Notes: a model not told the origin generated them from the letters alone. A DNA stretch of 64,000 bases from Chaetoceros tenuissimus (GCA_021927905.1 BLLK01000020.1:1860001-1924000); one strand, 5' to 3'. Positions 31,591 to 42,355 are shown, counted from the first letter of the stretch. Program-made: numbers and translations.

Positions 31591-32664
31591 ATGAAGATTT
31601 CGAACAGAGCCCTTACATCATCTTTGTTATGTTTGTTGTCCTCATCTGCTGTTTCAGCATTTCAGCCATCCATTAGAAGTAGCATTGCAACACGCGATGC
31701 ATTCACATCGTCATCGAAGCTTTTCGTAGAGCCACCTCCAGTAAGGAATAAGCCAAATCCAGATGCAAATCTTACACCGGTAGAGCAAGAGCAGCTAGCT
31801 CAGACATTCGGTGGATATACAGTGAAGCAGAGATTGAGAGAAGAAGTAGAATCTCCATTTCGTAAAGTTCGTCTTATTTTCTTTGCATCGTCTGCCGGTT
31901 CAGCACTTACAGCTTTGTATTTCTCGGCACTTTCTGCTTTAAAAGCATACATGGGAAATTTTGCAGATGCCCCACCTCTTGAAGAAGCATTGACTAGCTG
32001 TGCTATTAATATAGGAGGAGCAATTGTTTGTGGTTTATTAGCATACAGAGACTACCAAGCTGGTCAAGCTAATTTAGAACGTATTGCTCGAGGTGGAAAG
32101 CTTGCCAAGTTGGCCGTCTCTTCTGCCACCGCTGTAGATAATGAAAAGATGGTTGTGCGAACATTGTCTGACTATAGAAGAAATGCACGTGTATTGATTT
32201 GTGCTGGTGGAAAGGAATACATTGAGAACGTATGCAAATCTTTGAATGCAGATCAATTGTCTGATGAGAATAATCTACCACAGTTGATTGATGATGTAGA
32301 TCTTTTAGTTGTACCTGTATTGCTAACTGACGAAAATAATGTTGGGGACACAAAAACAACATGGTATGAAACTATTCCAGGAGAAAATGATAAAAACTTT
32401 GATCCTTCTCGATCTGAAAGTGTCGTGGCATACCCATGGAACAATGCAGCATGGGCGGATTACTTGAAGAGTGAAATTGAGACTGCAAAGAAGCAAGGTT
32501 TTGACGTTTTACAGAAGGGAATCACGATCACTGTCAAGAAAAACGGAAAAATTCTCAGAAGAGCAACAGGATTCCCTAGATGGAACGATTTAGTAGGAAC
32601 TATGGAAGTCATGGATGGCAGCAAATTTGGAATGCCAGGTGACGACGAAAGATACGGAGCCTAG
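31591..32664 (+). CDS. LPA1/Rep27-like photosystem II assembly factor, plastid-targeted
   Basis: Single exon, 357 residues. The signal peptide ends in VSAFQP (residues 21-26), a classic diatom bipartite plastid presequence. From about residue 62 the protein follows the LPA1/Rep27 (DUF3493) family: LAQTFGGYTVKQRLREEVESPFRKVR, then two membrane spans (about 91-115 and 129-148), the linker LAYRDYQAGQANLERIARG, and a soluble C-terminal domain with VLICAGGKEYIENV and DVDLLVVPVLL. In plants and green algae these thylakoid proteins help PSII assembly or repair through D1. The N-terminal TPR block of land-plant LPA1 is absent, leaving only the membrane and soluble part. The C-terminal KNGKILRRATGFPRWNDLVG segment is also family-like. 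Confidence 0.8.
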   Translation: MKISNRALTSSLLCLLSSSAVSAFQPSIRSSIATRDAFTSSSKLFVEPPPVRNKPNPDANLTPVEQEQLAQTFGGYTVKQRLREEVESPFRKVRLIFFASSAGSALTALYFSALSALKAYMGNFADAPPLEEALTSCAINIGGAIVCGLLAYRDYQAGQANLERIARGGKLAKLAVSSATAVDNEKMVVRTLSDYRRNARVLICAGGKEYIENVCKSLNADQLSDENNLPQLIDDVDLLVVPVLLTDENNVGDTKTTWYETIPGENDKNFDPSRSESVVAYPWNNAAWADYLKSEIETAKKQGFDVLQKGITITVKKNGKILRRATGFPRWNDLVGTMEVMDGSKFGMPGDDERYGA

Positions 32665-32749
32665 ATATTGAAATTGTATTCATAAACTACATAGTTCTTT
32701 AATCAAAAACAAAAATCTTTTACTATACAATCAGTTCTTTTCCATCAAA

Positions 32750-34087
32750 TTACATGGTACTCATGCGCTCTGATGCTTTTACCTGTCCAATCTTGAGCAA
32801 GTGAGCTCTTACTAAAAATTGTTTCTTTGTCAACTTTCTAACCGCCTTCAAGTGATCTTCTAATGAAATTTCACTCTTCTCTAGAGCTTTGTCTAAGAAA
32901 TACAAAGCATCATTTATAGCCTGATTCTCAGCGCTCAATACAAGCATTTGTGCAGAATGAATATCACTAGGAACTGCCAGATGATCAACACTCACTTCTT
33001 TCTTTGTCTTTTGCTCTTCTTTTGCTGCGTCTATGAATGCTTCAAGGGTTTCAATTCCTTGATCTAGTTCAATGTGATGTCCTTCCAACTCCTCCTTACG
33101 CTGTGTCAAATATGCAATTTGACCCATAACAGCCTTATTACTGTCGATAGTATTGACTACCTCGATATTTTCATCATCACCAATCTCTGGCTGCGAAGGT
33201 GAAGCCTTTTGCACAAAATCTCTAGCCTTATCCAAAAGCGCTTTATCTTGCAAATCGTGTTTCATTTGCAACTCAGCCAAATCTTTATACGACTGTAGAA
33301 TATCTGCAATTTTATGAGTGAGTCGCATTTTGAGTTCCATTTTCAATTTCTCTTCCTGTGCTTCCTTTTCGTCTGCTCTACGTGCAATTTCCACAGCCTC
33401 GTTTGCTGCTTTTGCTTCCGCTGCTAATTTTTCTTCCGCAGATTGAGTATCCGTTGATGCTTTATCATAACCCATGAAACCACCACCAGTAACTGTTGAG
33501 AATTTGTTCATAACATTAGAGAATGTGCTTGAAGCTGGAGCTGGTGCTGGCGAAGGTGCAGGAGTTCTAGCAGCTGGTGTGAAAGAAGAAAAGACACTAT
33601 TATAGGATGGAGGAGTTGGTGCAGGAGCGGGTGCTGCTGGCTTTGCAAATACGGGCGGGTCTCTTCCAAAAATATTACTCATGTTATGACACATATCCAC
33701 AAGATTATGTGAATGTGATCTCCAACTATGCAGATATGGCATGTAAACCATTCCATCCGCTGCAACATGTCGATGCCCTTCCTTGATCATCATAGTCGAG
33801 ACTGGCCTGACAAAAGCTATCGGAGGCTGAATGGGGTAATTTGGGGGCAAATAAATATCCACTGGGATGTGATATGTATTTCCTCTGTAATTCATTGATA
33901 TTGTTCCATTCAATACAAGTGATCGTGTTGATGTACCATCATTTTGTACAAAGGAAGATGCTTCTGCTTTCAAATGCCTTCCTGTTGTCGATTTCAGGAG
34001 ATTACTACTGTCTCGAATTACTCTGGATGGGTCTCTGTAGACTCCAGGCAACTTTGATATACTCCTTGAAACCTCCGGATGATTCAT
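32750..34087 (-). CDS. VPS23: ESCRT-I subunit TSG101 / VPS23
   Basis: Single exon, 445 residues from the ATG at 34087. Residues about 15-145 are a UEV (catalytically inactive E2-like) domain: SLVLNGTISMNYRGNTYHIPVDIYLPPNYPIQPPIAFVRP, then HRHVAADGMVYMPYLHSW. This domain binds ubiquitin and PTAP motifs. An Ala/Pro-rich linker follows (about 150-200). After it come a coiled-coil stalk (about 230-360) and the C-terminal steadiness box (NDALYFLDKALEKSEISLEDHLKAVRKLTKKQFLVRAHLLKI). The protein is the core of ESCRT-I in endosomal sorting and membrane scission. It converges with the LPA1-like gene, with only 85 bases between stop codons. Confidence 0.92.
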   Translation of the reverse strand: MNHPEVSRSISKLPGVYRDPSRVIRDSSNLLKSTTGRHLKAEASSFVQNDGTSTRSLVLNGTISMNYRGNTYHIPVDIYLPPNYPIQPPIAFVRPVSTMMIKEGHRHVAADGMVYMPYLHSWRSHSHNLVDMCHNMSNIFGRDPPVFAKPAAPAPAPTPPSYNSVFSSFTPAARTPAPSPAPAPASSTFSNVMNKFSTVTGGGFMGYDKASTDTQSAEEKLAAEAKAANEAVEIARRADEKEAQEEKLKMELKMRLTHKIADILQSYKDLAELQMKHDLQDKALLDKARDFVQKASPSQPEIGDDENIEVVNTIDSNKAVMGQIAYLTQRKEELEGHHIELDQGIETLEAFIDAAKEEQKTKKEVSVDHLAVPSDIHSAQMLVLSAENQAINDALYFLDKALEKSEISLEDHLKAVRKLTKKQFLVRAHLLKIGQVKASERMSTM

Positions 34088-34534
34088 GATCTAAATAAAA
34101 TTGATTATAGCTTTAAATATCTCATCAAGAATGTGAAAAGGTTAAAACAAGCGGTGTGAGAAAACAAGAAGATTTCTTCCTTGTTGTTCTCTATTATTCT
34201 CTTGTTCTCTTCTTATTATTGAGTACACTCTATTTTCAATTTAGTATTCAATCACGTCATTACAAATTAGACAAGTTCTGAGACAGATAGAATATAAAAA
34301 GTCTACAGAAGGATATATATGTAGCATAAATTCGATAAACTTTTCTTTTTGTCCAAAATATTCGTTTATATGGTACTATTTTCTGTTCTTTCTTCCCATT
34401 ATAATGTCCGTCATAGGATGGTTACTTCAGTACTCTCATTACGTTCATAGGTAACATACGTACCAAAATAGTATGGAAGTTCAAACGCAAATACCTTTCG
34501 GTGCCCTCTTGAAACTTCCTCAGAGAACAAAACA
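34088..34534. other. Divergent intergenic region
   Basis: 447 AT-rich bases between TSG101 and the GPCR gene. An out-of-frame ATG at 34473 near the right end may be the true GPCR start through a short intron (see that gene). Confidence 0.4.
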
Positions 34535-36061
34535 TTGAAACAAATTGTTGAACTCTTTGTGCTTCAAAACCGGATACAAGAAGATACTTACACAGCAATA
34601 CCGACTAAAATTTATTGGATAGATCTTGTTTCGAATGATCCCAGAACATCGAAAGAAATCGCACCTACAAGCAAAAACGGTGTGGCCTTGTTGAGAGCCT
34701 TTGCATCTCTCTCTTTGCTTTGTAGTATTACAATCATCGCTACAATTCTCAGGTCAAATTCACGCTTTTCAACAACTTACCATCGAATAATCTTTACAAT
34801 AGCCATCTCGGATGGATTGTATAGTATGGGAATGATGATGTCTACATTATTATTCCCGAGTGATACAATCTATGACCAAATCGAAGGACCGATAATTGGA
34901 AGTATGACTACATGCAGATTTCAAGGATTCTTGATACTTTTTTCATCTCAAGCGACCATTGTATACAGTGTTCTATTGGCGATTTACTTCATCGAAACAA
35001 TCAATGGAAAACTAGACACATCGAAAAATATGAACCGAAAGATAGAAATTTCTTTCAACATCGCAGCAGTCATAATGGCCTCTTTCACTGCAGGCTTTCC
35101 TCTCACTTTTGGTATAATCAATGCAACTCCGCAATTGGGCTGGTGTGTTCAGTCGTACCACCCTTTTTGGTGCAATACGGCCATGGATGAAGAAGTTTGT
35201 TCTTCAAAGGAAAATAGAGTCACCCAGATTGTGTATATTTTTGTAATGTTTACAGTTGCTCTTGTTTATCTCATATTTGTTACACTCATGATCAAGATTG
35301 TAAAAATAGCAAACAGACGATACCTTTTGGAAAAAGAGAGGAGTGAAACTGGAAGTATCAGCTCTCTTCATAATAATTGCGATGACGACGAAAATCAGGT
35401 TTCACCAAGTTTACAAGTCCGTAACCAAGCCTTGATGTACATGTCAGCTGTTTCATTGTCAAGTATTGCGGTATTTCTGATTGTGATGTTCATGTTTTTG
35501 GGTATATACTCGGCTTTTACTCTTGTACTGGAATTGTTTCTTCCACTTCATGGGGTCTTCAATTTTTCGTTTTATTTTCGAGAAAAACTTCTATTGTACA
35601 AAGCTTGCCATGAAGGGATAAGCTTGTATGAAGCGGTCAAAGGCGTTCTTATCTATCCACATGAGGAAGAATATGTTTTTTCTGGTTTGGAATTAATCAA
35701 ATCTGACGAAGATTTGATCAAGTCCAAAAATAAACCACATCAAAAAATAGAAGACTGTGCACTTCATGTAATCGAGGGAGTGAGTTGTGTTGGAGGTCAA
35801 AGTATCGTTAAGAATGAAGATAATCTGTCGCAATATCCATCAATAGAATCTTTTGGTCTTTCTGCATGCAATGTGTCCACTGTCTGCGAGGTTAAGAAAG
35901 AACAGGAGGAAGAAGAAGCTAAGGAAATCAGAATAGAAGATTGTGGCGACAAAGGCTTTATATACTATGGGGAATCCTATATCGTCGATGATTCAACAAT
36001 AGAAATTGGATCATACTCAAATGCACGGACTGGTTTCGAAATTGAATCATCAGAGCTATGA
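34535..36061 (+). CDS. Seven-transmembrane receptor (cAMP-receptor-like GPCR)
   Basis: Open frame of about 508 residues with seven clear membrane spans between about residues 48 and 350: ALLRAFASLSLLCSITIIATIL, then IIFTIAISDGLYSMGMMM, and five more. A Cys before span 3 (TTCRFQGF) and WCVQSYHPFWC in the second outer loop can form the usual disulfide. Layout and span 2 (AISDGLYS) resemble the cAMP-receptor-like/Frizzled-like families of protists. A long acidic cytosolic tail (from about 355) follows. The 5' end is unresolved: no in-frame ATG precedes span 2, and the frame opens after a TAG at 34469-34471. An ATG at 34473 in another frame could join by a small GTGCCC-AG intron (about 34502-34557), but that is a guess. 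Ligand unknown. Confidence 0.7.
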   Translation: MKQIVELFVLQNRIQEDTYTAIPTKIYWIDLVSNDPRTSKEIAPTSKNGVALLRAFASLSLLCSITIIATILRSNSRFSTTYHRIIFTIAISDGLYSMGMMMSTLLFPSDTIYDQIEGPIIGSMTTCRFQGFLILFSSQATIVYSVLLAIYFIETINGKLDTSKNMNRKIEISFNIAAVIMASFTAGFPLTFGIINATPQLGWCVQSYHPFWCNTAMDEEVCSSKENRVTQIVYIFVMFTVALVYLIFVTLMIKIVKIANRRYLLEKERSETGSISSLHNNCDDDENQVSPSLQVRNQALMYMSAVSLSSIAVFLIVMFMFLGIYSAFTLVLELFLPLHGVFNFSFYFREKLLLYKACHEGISLYEAVKGVLIYPHEEEYVFSGLELIKSDEDLIKSKNKPHQKIEDCALHVIEGVSCVGGQSIVKNEDNLSQYPSIESFGLSACNVSTVCEVKKEQEEEEAKEIRIEDCGDKGFIYYGESYIVDDSTIEIGSYSNARTGFEIESSEL

Positions 36062-36247
36062 GAAGGCTTATAATTAATCTGAAGCAATGAAGAATTTTTT
36101 GGGGTATTTTAGTTGTACATCTACAAATTCACATAAGTACCCTCATCTTGAGACTTTTTCAATAAGTGTACTGCAATCCATAGTGTTCTTAAAAATTACA
36201 TCAAAGCCCTGGATTACTTTATTGCAGATAACCTAAAGTCACTGTAC

Positions 36248-37180
36248 TTAGTTAAATAGATCATCAGTAGCCGAATCAGATCCAAGAAGATCATCCAAGG
36301 ACTCATCGTCATCATCATCATCAACCTTCTGTGCCTTCACCACCTCAGCCTTTTTAGACGCCTTGACATCTTCAACAACTCCACCACTCTTTTTGGTTGC
36401 CTTTTCCTGTTTACTCTGCATCTTGGACTTTTTCTTTTCCTTATCACTTGCTCTCTTTTTATCGTTTACAGCCTTTGTAACCTCTGGTCTAGGGCTCAAG
36501 ATACAACTCAGGTATCTTCCTTCTCTCTTTGGTTTACGTTCCATAGCGCAAATCTTGGTCATGTCTTCTGCCATACGATTCAGGAGCTCAACACCAAGGT
36601 TATCGTGTTGTACTTCTCTTCCCTTAAATTGTACAGTGCACTTGACTCTGTTACCCTGTTTGATGAATTTAGAAGCATTCTTGATTCTTACACCATAGTC
36701 ATGAACATCAATCTTGTAACTCATCTTTACTTCCTTCAGTTCACTAGCTTTTGAGTTCTTCTTGAGTTCCTTCGCTTTCTTCTCCTTTTCATAACGATAC
36801 TTTGAATAGTCTACAATTTTCACTACTGGAGGGTCAGAGTTTTCATTAATCAAGACAACATCTAGACCACCAAGCTCCTTTGCCTTAGCAATTGCATCAG
36901 CTTTCGACATTACTCCCAAGTTTTCGTCTTTTGGTGCTTTGCCGTTGGAGTCTTGCGAGAATTTTGCCACTGACACACGAAGTTCATCGTGTGCAATTTC
37001 TTCATTCATAGGTGGTTTCACTTCGATAGTACGAACAGGTCCACGTGGTCTTCCTCTTCTCTGTGCAAAGAGAGCAGATGTTGATTGAGGAGCTGATGGA
37101 AGAGGTGCGAATCCATGGATAGCAGTGAGAGATGAGGCTACGAGAAGAGCCTTCAATGTTGTTGTTTTGGTTATAGCCAT
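36248..37180 (-). CDS. infC: Plastid translation initiation factor IF-3
   Basis: Single exon, 310 residues from the ATG at 37180; a TTG further upstream is ignored. The signal peptide ends in IHGFAP (residues 21-26), so import into the plastid is expected. The body has both IF-3 domains: PPMNEEIAHDELRVS with LGVMSKADAIAKAKELGGLDVVLINENSDPPVVKIVDYSKYRYE (N domain), and KEVKMSYKIDVHDYGVRIKNASKFIKQGNRVKCTVQFKGREVQHDNLGVELL (C domain). IF-3 binds the 30S subunit and checks initiator tRNA pairing. The C-terminus adds a Lys-rich stretch and a final acidic tail with a six-Asp run (VDDDDDDESLDDLL) beyond the bacterial length of about 180 residues. Confidence 0.92.
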   Translation of the reverse strand: MAITKTTTLKALLVASSLTAIHGFAPLPSAPQSTSALFAQRRGRPRGPVRTIEVKPPMNEEIAHDELRVSVAKFSQDSNGKAPKDENLGVMSKADAIAKAKELGGLDVVLINENSDPPVVKIVDYSKYRYEKEKKAKELKKNSKASELKEVKMSYKIDVHDYGVRIKNASKFIKQGNRVKCTVQFKGREVQHDNLGVELLNRMAEDMTKICAMERKPKREGRYLSCILSPRPEVTKAVNDKKRASDKEKKKSKMQSKQEKATKKSGGVVEDVKASKKAEVVKAQKVDDDDDDESLDDLLGSDSATDDLFN

Positions 37181-37691
37181 TTTGTTTTTGAGGTAAAAAG
37201 AAAGCGAGTCAAGTGTGGTTTTCAAGCTGTAGCTGAAATATTGTAAAGCTTAGAAGATTGCTATATTCAACTGACTTCAATAAAGTAATGCTTTTTGACT
37301 ACACAAAAGAAGCACGAGATACCTGGTGTGAAACGCCTAGATCGAATTGCTTAATTGTGTTCTCTGTTGGTGACTGAGTGGTTTCATGATTGATGATGTT
37401 GCTGCTGCTGATTGCTGATGTGGGTTGTGTTGACTGGATGTGAGATGAGAGTTGGAGGTGTACGTGCGTAGTCTGGCTTCAAACCTGTCATACGGACGAA
37501 CCAAGGACGAACCCCAAAGAGGGGCAAGGGAAAGGGGATGGATTCGATGCAAGAAACACGGCTTGTCATTGGATTCACTCATTTGGCTATTTTTCATTTT
37601 TATAATTTTTATCAAATATTCATTCTATGCATTTAATTCAAGTAATTCAAACTATAGATCTCTCCAATCAGCTAAGTATGAACGAGAGATT
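37181..37691. other. Intergenic region
   Basis: 511 bases with a short CTG/GCT-rich run near 37398-37425. A 92-codon minus-strand ORF at 37337-37615 lacks a recognisable domain and is probably chance. Confidence 0.4.
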
Positions 37692-39298
37692 TTAGGCAGC
37701 CGCATTGTCCTCAAAGATGTTTGCCTCAATATACAAATCATTTAAAGAAGTATTTTGTAAATATGGTTCTGCTTTCTGGATTCTACTAATATATGAACCA
37801 TGGTCATACCCAAGGTTTATTTTGCTCAGCACACTATTTGTTCTCGATTTCTTGAATTTTTCCCATTTAGAATCATTCGGATTGAAGTAAGTGAAGTCTG
37901 GTTTTGGAACTTTGCGGTTGTACCAATGCTTTTTATACAAATCAACTTGGAACCCGAAATGATAATAAAATGTTGCAGGCATTGCAGTAATCAAATCATT
38001 TTCATTCACCACACGAATCATACGTAACTTTTTCGAGCACTCCAGGAAATGGACTGCCTGAAATACATCTTTGCCACCGACTCTTGGGGAAGCGAAATTA
38101 ATGTTGGAAATTGGTTTTGGAAGGTCTGGTTCAAGAGCAAAGTAAAATGCAGTAATATTACTCAAAGCCGCTCCCTGAGTTACAATGAATACATTCGCGT
38201 AGCGTTCTTAGCATTAGTATAGGTGTTGAAATTGAAACATATCATGGCTATAAACCTTGACGTATGAAAAACACTTACCAGACTATGCCCTTTAACATAT
38301 ACCTTGTAGCCAGGGTACTTTGCTAGTATTGATTTGAGATCTTCAAGAATCTGGTCATACTTTGTCTTTGAATCATCATCGCTTTCATCTGCAGTTTTGT
38401 TGAAGAGATAGTCTACAAATTACAGTTTTGGTTTGAGATTCAATTGAAGTGATAAAATACTTTTCAGAAATGTTAAAATCTACATGGTTACAACGTACCG
38501 TAGAATCCAGTATGCCATTGCAACTCTTTTCCCTTTACGGCTTCCCTTAAAACCTCTGGGATTGGAACTTCTTTTTGAAAGATGGAAACATCAGTTTCAA
38601 GGTCCTTTTTTCCTAAGTCATTTGTTCCGCGAAACACAACAGTTATTCGTTTATTGATATCATCTTTAGAGATGCCATAAACACATTCTGTCGCTTGTTG
38701 TAAATCATCAAATTCTTCAAGTGTAAGAGGGCGCTCTAACCCGCTTTCTCTCGCTCTTGCATCTTGTTTATCCAATGCACTGTAGAAACCATCCAATGCC
38801 TTGCCCGTAAAATCCTTTTTACCAACTCCTACTTGCAGTAGATTGATATTATTTTCAACCAACTTCTTCACTTCTGATGGAGTGAATGATCTTCCAAGAT
38901 TATTATCGTCAACATTCGACTTAGTGATGGACTTCCGTTTTGAATCAGTAAATGATGTATCAATGCCTTTAAACGTTTCTTTATTTTCTCTGGCACAGTT
39001 GATGATATATCCAAAATTGTAGATCATAAATGCTATTGACTATGGTATATGGAAGATAATTTGTCAGGTTAGTTAAATCTGAAAAAATCTAGAGCAACAG
39101 GTGAAGATGCACTGAGTTTCGTGTCACCCTTCAATCCTAAAATGAGAACACTCTTCACACTATACAATATTTGAAGATAAACTTCGAACGCTTTCCACTT
39201 TCCAGTCTGCTTACCGCCATGTCCCTCATCTCATCGTACAGTGTTTTCGGCCAAACATAGTCATCATCATAAGGGGAATATTTTCTTTGATCCGTCAT
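37692..39298 (-). CDS. Class 3 lipase (alpha/beta hydrolase)
   Basis: Four exons on the minus strand, 39298-39215, 39039-38499, 38412-38279 and 38174-37692, with introns of 175, 86 and 104 bp, give 413 residues. The lipase class 3 signature is assembled across the last junction: KVYVKGHSL joined to GAALSNITAFYF, so GHSLG carries the nucleophile serine. Upstream, ITVVFRGTND supplies the oxyanion-hole region, and NFASPRVGGKDVF plus VVNENDLITAMPATFYYHFG supply the acid-residue block. There is no signal peptide; the second exon starts with a hydrophobic run. Expected activity is hydrolysis of acylglycerols or galactolipids, but the substrate is unknown. The catalytic His would lie near YYHFGF. 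A CRE site lies about 160 bases upstream. Confidence 0.85.
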
Positions 39299-39458
39299 AT
39301 TAGTTTGAATTCTTTAAAGTGAAAGGTGAAAGAGTTCTTTTTTGTGAGCTTGGTGAATGGGACTACTGTGCCTCCTCTTGCCTGTTCGCAGACTGTGACC
39401 TTTCCCTTCTCGATCGCTGGTCGGAGCTGATCGTGGATCATGCTAAAAAAGAAACATT

Positions 39459-39466
39459 TGACGTCA
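39459..39466. promoter_or_regulatory. Full CRE site TGACGTCA
   Basis: A second exact TGACGTCA palindrome, about 160 bases upstream of the lipase ATG and about 60 bases past the stop codon of the minus-strand kinesin gene. Eight-base sites occur by chance about once per 65 kb, so one alone is weak evidence. Confidence 0.3.
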
Positions 39467-39525
39467 TATCTTTAAAATTGAACATAGCCGTGATACTTAT
39501 TTTATTTTATGAAACCACGGATGTA

Positions 39526-41866
39526 TTATGCAAGAATCGCATCTCTGACTTGTCCCCAAGCAGGCTTTCCCTCTTCTGCTTCCTCACTGACGCTAGTTTC
39601 TTCTGCACTAGGGGCATCCTCCACTTCTTCTTCGTTTTCGTAGCTTCCATTTGGAGTTGAAATTTCCATTCCCAAAAGAGGCAACGGATCAGGATCGATT
39701 CCACCCCCCACGCTTCGATGTGCACCATATCTAGATGGTGAAGTAATGTCTGATACATGCGATCTGAAACTCCCCCCTGCTCTTATATTTTTGCGAATGC
39801 CGTTAATAGTGGAGCCCGAATCAGATGGTGGATCCAAGTTCACTGACTGGCGACGCTGATAGGTTGAAACTTCATTTCTTCTCGGAGCAAGTCTATCCAC
39901 TACATTTGCAAGGAAATTATTTTGACCTGACATGCGCTGATTCGCAGATTTAATACCCTTCATGTTGGTTGCTGTTCGGCGTGTCGGAGATGCAGGTGGT
40001 TTCCTGCTCAAAGCATTGGTCCGCCTTTTAGGTTGGGTATTACGTTTTTTCTCTCGAAGGCCAGGATTGGAAGCCACAGCATCCGCAGCTGCAATAAATG
40101 CTGCATTCTTAGCCTTTTCGAGGTGTGCGACTTTCTCCATGGCATCATCTCTCTCTTCAGTCATTTGATTCAATAACTTGGTAAGCTTCAGATTATCATT
40201 TTCTAATCCCTTCATTTTCTTTTCCATATTCAATACAAGTGTCTTGAGATCCGTCATTTCTTGTCTTAATTCTATTACGACAGGATCTTCCTCTGCCACT
40301 GTATTTACTTGCGAATTGGTCTTAATGTGTTTTATCCTACTTGCAAATTGAAGAGTAGACTTTGTTTCTTCAGTATACAGTCCACTTGATGTGGCACAGC
40401 AAATAAATGCCAATCTTGCATTTCCAGATAGAGAGGGTTGTAATACTCTTGTTAGTTTGGAGTCTCTGTAGTTGATATGCGATTGTGCCCTTGAGAACTG
40501 TCTATGATTAGACCCCAACGCTTGGATCACTCTTGAGAGTGTAAGGAGACTAAGTGAAACAAAAATTTGGGTTAGACAATCATGTTCTAGGAGAGAGATA
40601 AACACTATATGAAAAAATTAGACTGCACCTACTGCGTCTACTATTGCGACATACCTCTTGTTGATACTTCCTCCTTCCTTTCGCCGCTCTTCTGTACTAT
40701 GTGAACTTTTATGCCTCACACTTTCTGATCCAGCTAGATCAATCAAATTTAAGCAAGAAACTCGACTCCTCTTACTCCCACTACTTTGATCTGTTGGGAA
40801 ACTCTCAATGTGCACACTGTAAATGATATGGCTCCTGGAACTTCTCTTGTTGAGAGTAGTTCGAGCAACTACGCGATTCTTTTCACCCGTTGAAAGAATA
40901 GAAATAAATTGCTTCATGTTTTCCACTTCAATCTTTGTTGCTTTTACAAATATTCCTGCATTTTGATCTTCTCTTATGTGTAACCGATGATCAATTCTTT
41001 TACTTAGTAAATCTCTCACATCTTCATTGTAAACTTCAATCACACTTATGCTAAATACAAATTCTCTATCTGGAGAATCTTTGGCAAGTTGAAACAAATC
41101 TTTTCCAGCAAGGTGAAGAATTCCGGGTGAATCTCTTAGGAGACCATCTCGGATACTACCATGGCCCTGCATTGTATGAGTTTTACCAGAACCTGTCTGT
41201 CCATATGTAAATATACTCCCATTTCTTCCTGCAATTGCGCTTTCAATTAAATGCCTTCCGCAAAAGGCATAAATGTCATGCGTCTCGTCATCTTCATCAT
41301 ATACTTTATCGAAGGTAAATGAAGTTTTTGCTTTACGGTATTTATCAGCTGATGCACCGCGAGTAACTTGCATGACACTATTCATTTCCTTCAGCGGCTT
41401 CCATGCAAATTGTCCTGTATGGCGATAGACTCTTGGGTCATTCTCTCTACTAGTCAATGGTCTCATTCTCAGACAGACCTTGATGTCTTCTACGTTAGAT
41501 GATTCTTCTAAATCTTCTTCAAGTTGTACCATGGCCGAATTGCGATTTGTAGATCTACTGATTGGTACAGAAGAGTGAGTAGCGGAGAATGTTGAATGAG
41601 TCGTGTTGTGCTTCTTATTGGCGGATATATCTCGAGAGTTCTGTACTGATGGAGTGGCTGGTGGGAGACCTCCTTCGATGCAACCCTGCTCAATTATTTG
41701 CATGTTTGGATGAAGAGATTGATTCCTTCGTACGAGTAGGTTCCTTCCAGTTTCTGTTACTGAAGAGACCTGGATAAGAGTAATACCTTTGGACACTATC
41801 TACAATAGTTCCGCCGCCCTTCCAAAATGGCAAAGGAAGCTTCAATCGTTCATCGATGTTTTCCAT
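39526..41866 (-). CDS. Kinesin, N-terminal motor (kinesin-7-like)
   Basis: Three exons on the minus strand, 41866-41787, 41725-40655 and 40549-39526, give 724 residues. The motor occupies about residues 103-475 and includes VCLRMRPL, FTFDKVYDEDD, the P-loop FTYGQTGSGKTHTM, switch I TTLNKRSSRSHIIYSV, and switch II NLIDLAGSESVRHK. After the second junction it ends with SINKSLLTLSRVIQALG and INYRDSKLTRVLQPSLSGNA. A coiled coil follows (about 490-550), then a basic, low-order tail and an acidic end. The motor is closest in feel to CENP-E/kinesin-7 (inference). The first intron (61 bp, GTATTA-AG) was chosen because it keeps phase; a 43 bp alternative acceptor also does, so the first 40 residues are uncertain. 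Confidence 0.85.
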
Positions 41867-42355
41867 GTTCCTTTTCCGAAATTAGCAAGTGTGCGCGGAA
41901 AAAAGGGAAGAAATATTCATGAGTCATATGAAACTGTTTACAATTATCGCTAATATAGCTTGTACATGACATTTTTGAAAAATTCAATTCAACCGCCAAA
42001 CTGCCGCAATAGATGAAATAATTCTGGTGAGCTAGAAATTGCAAAGATTAAGCGGAAAATACGATTGACATGATATTTTTCAGTGTTGAATGGGAGATAA
42101 TAAATGCTCTCCCTGAAATAAGAATGTATAATTTTTCAGAAAAAAAAGGTTCTTCTGAGATGCGAACATTAAGTGCTCATTGGCATAAATTTAGCTTCTT
42201 GTTCAATTTCATCCGGTTCTGCAGTTCGTTATAGGTTGAACTGGCTGACTGCTTGACTGCTTATTTGTAGGTTATTATTTGTCTACAGTAGACAATAACT
42301 AGATCCTTCAATCAAACGATAGTAAGAAAGAACACAAATAATTATAGTGATTGTC
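41867..42355. other. Divergent intergenic region with near-perfect palindrome
   Basis: 489 AT-rich bases between the kinesin and MAPEG-like genes. Near 42274-42298 lies TTATTTGTCTAC followed by GTAGACAATAA, inverted arms with one extra T on the left and one central base. This is a candidate binding site or small hairpin about 60 bases upstream of the MAPEG-like start. Confidence 0.45.

Noticed and set aside
37337-37615. A 92-codon minus-strand ORF between IF-3 and the lipase gene
   Set aside because: Composition is biased by a GCT/CTG run and no recognisable fold or family is seen.
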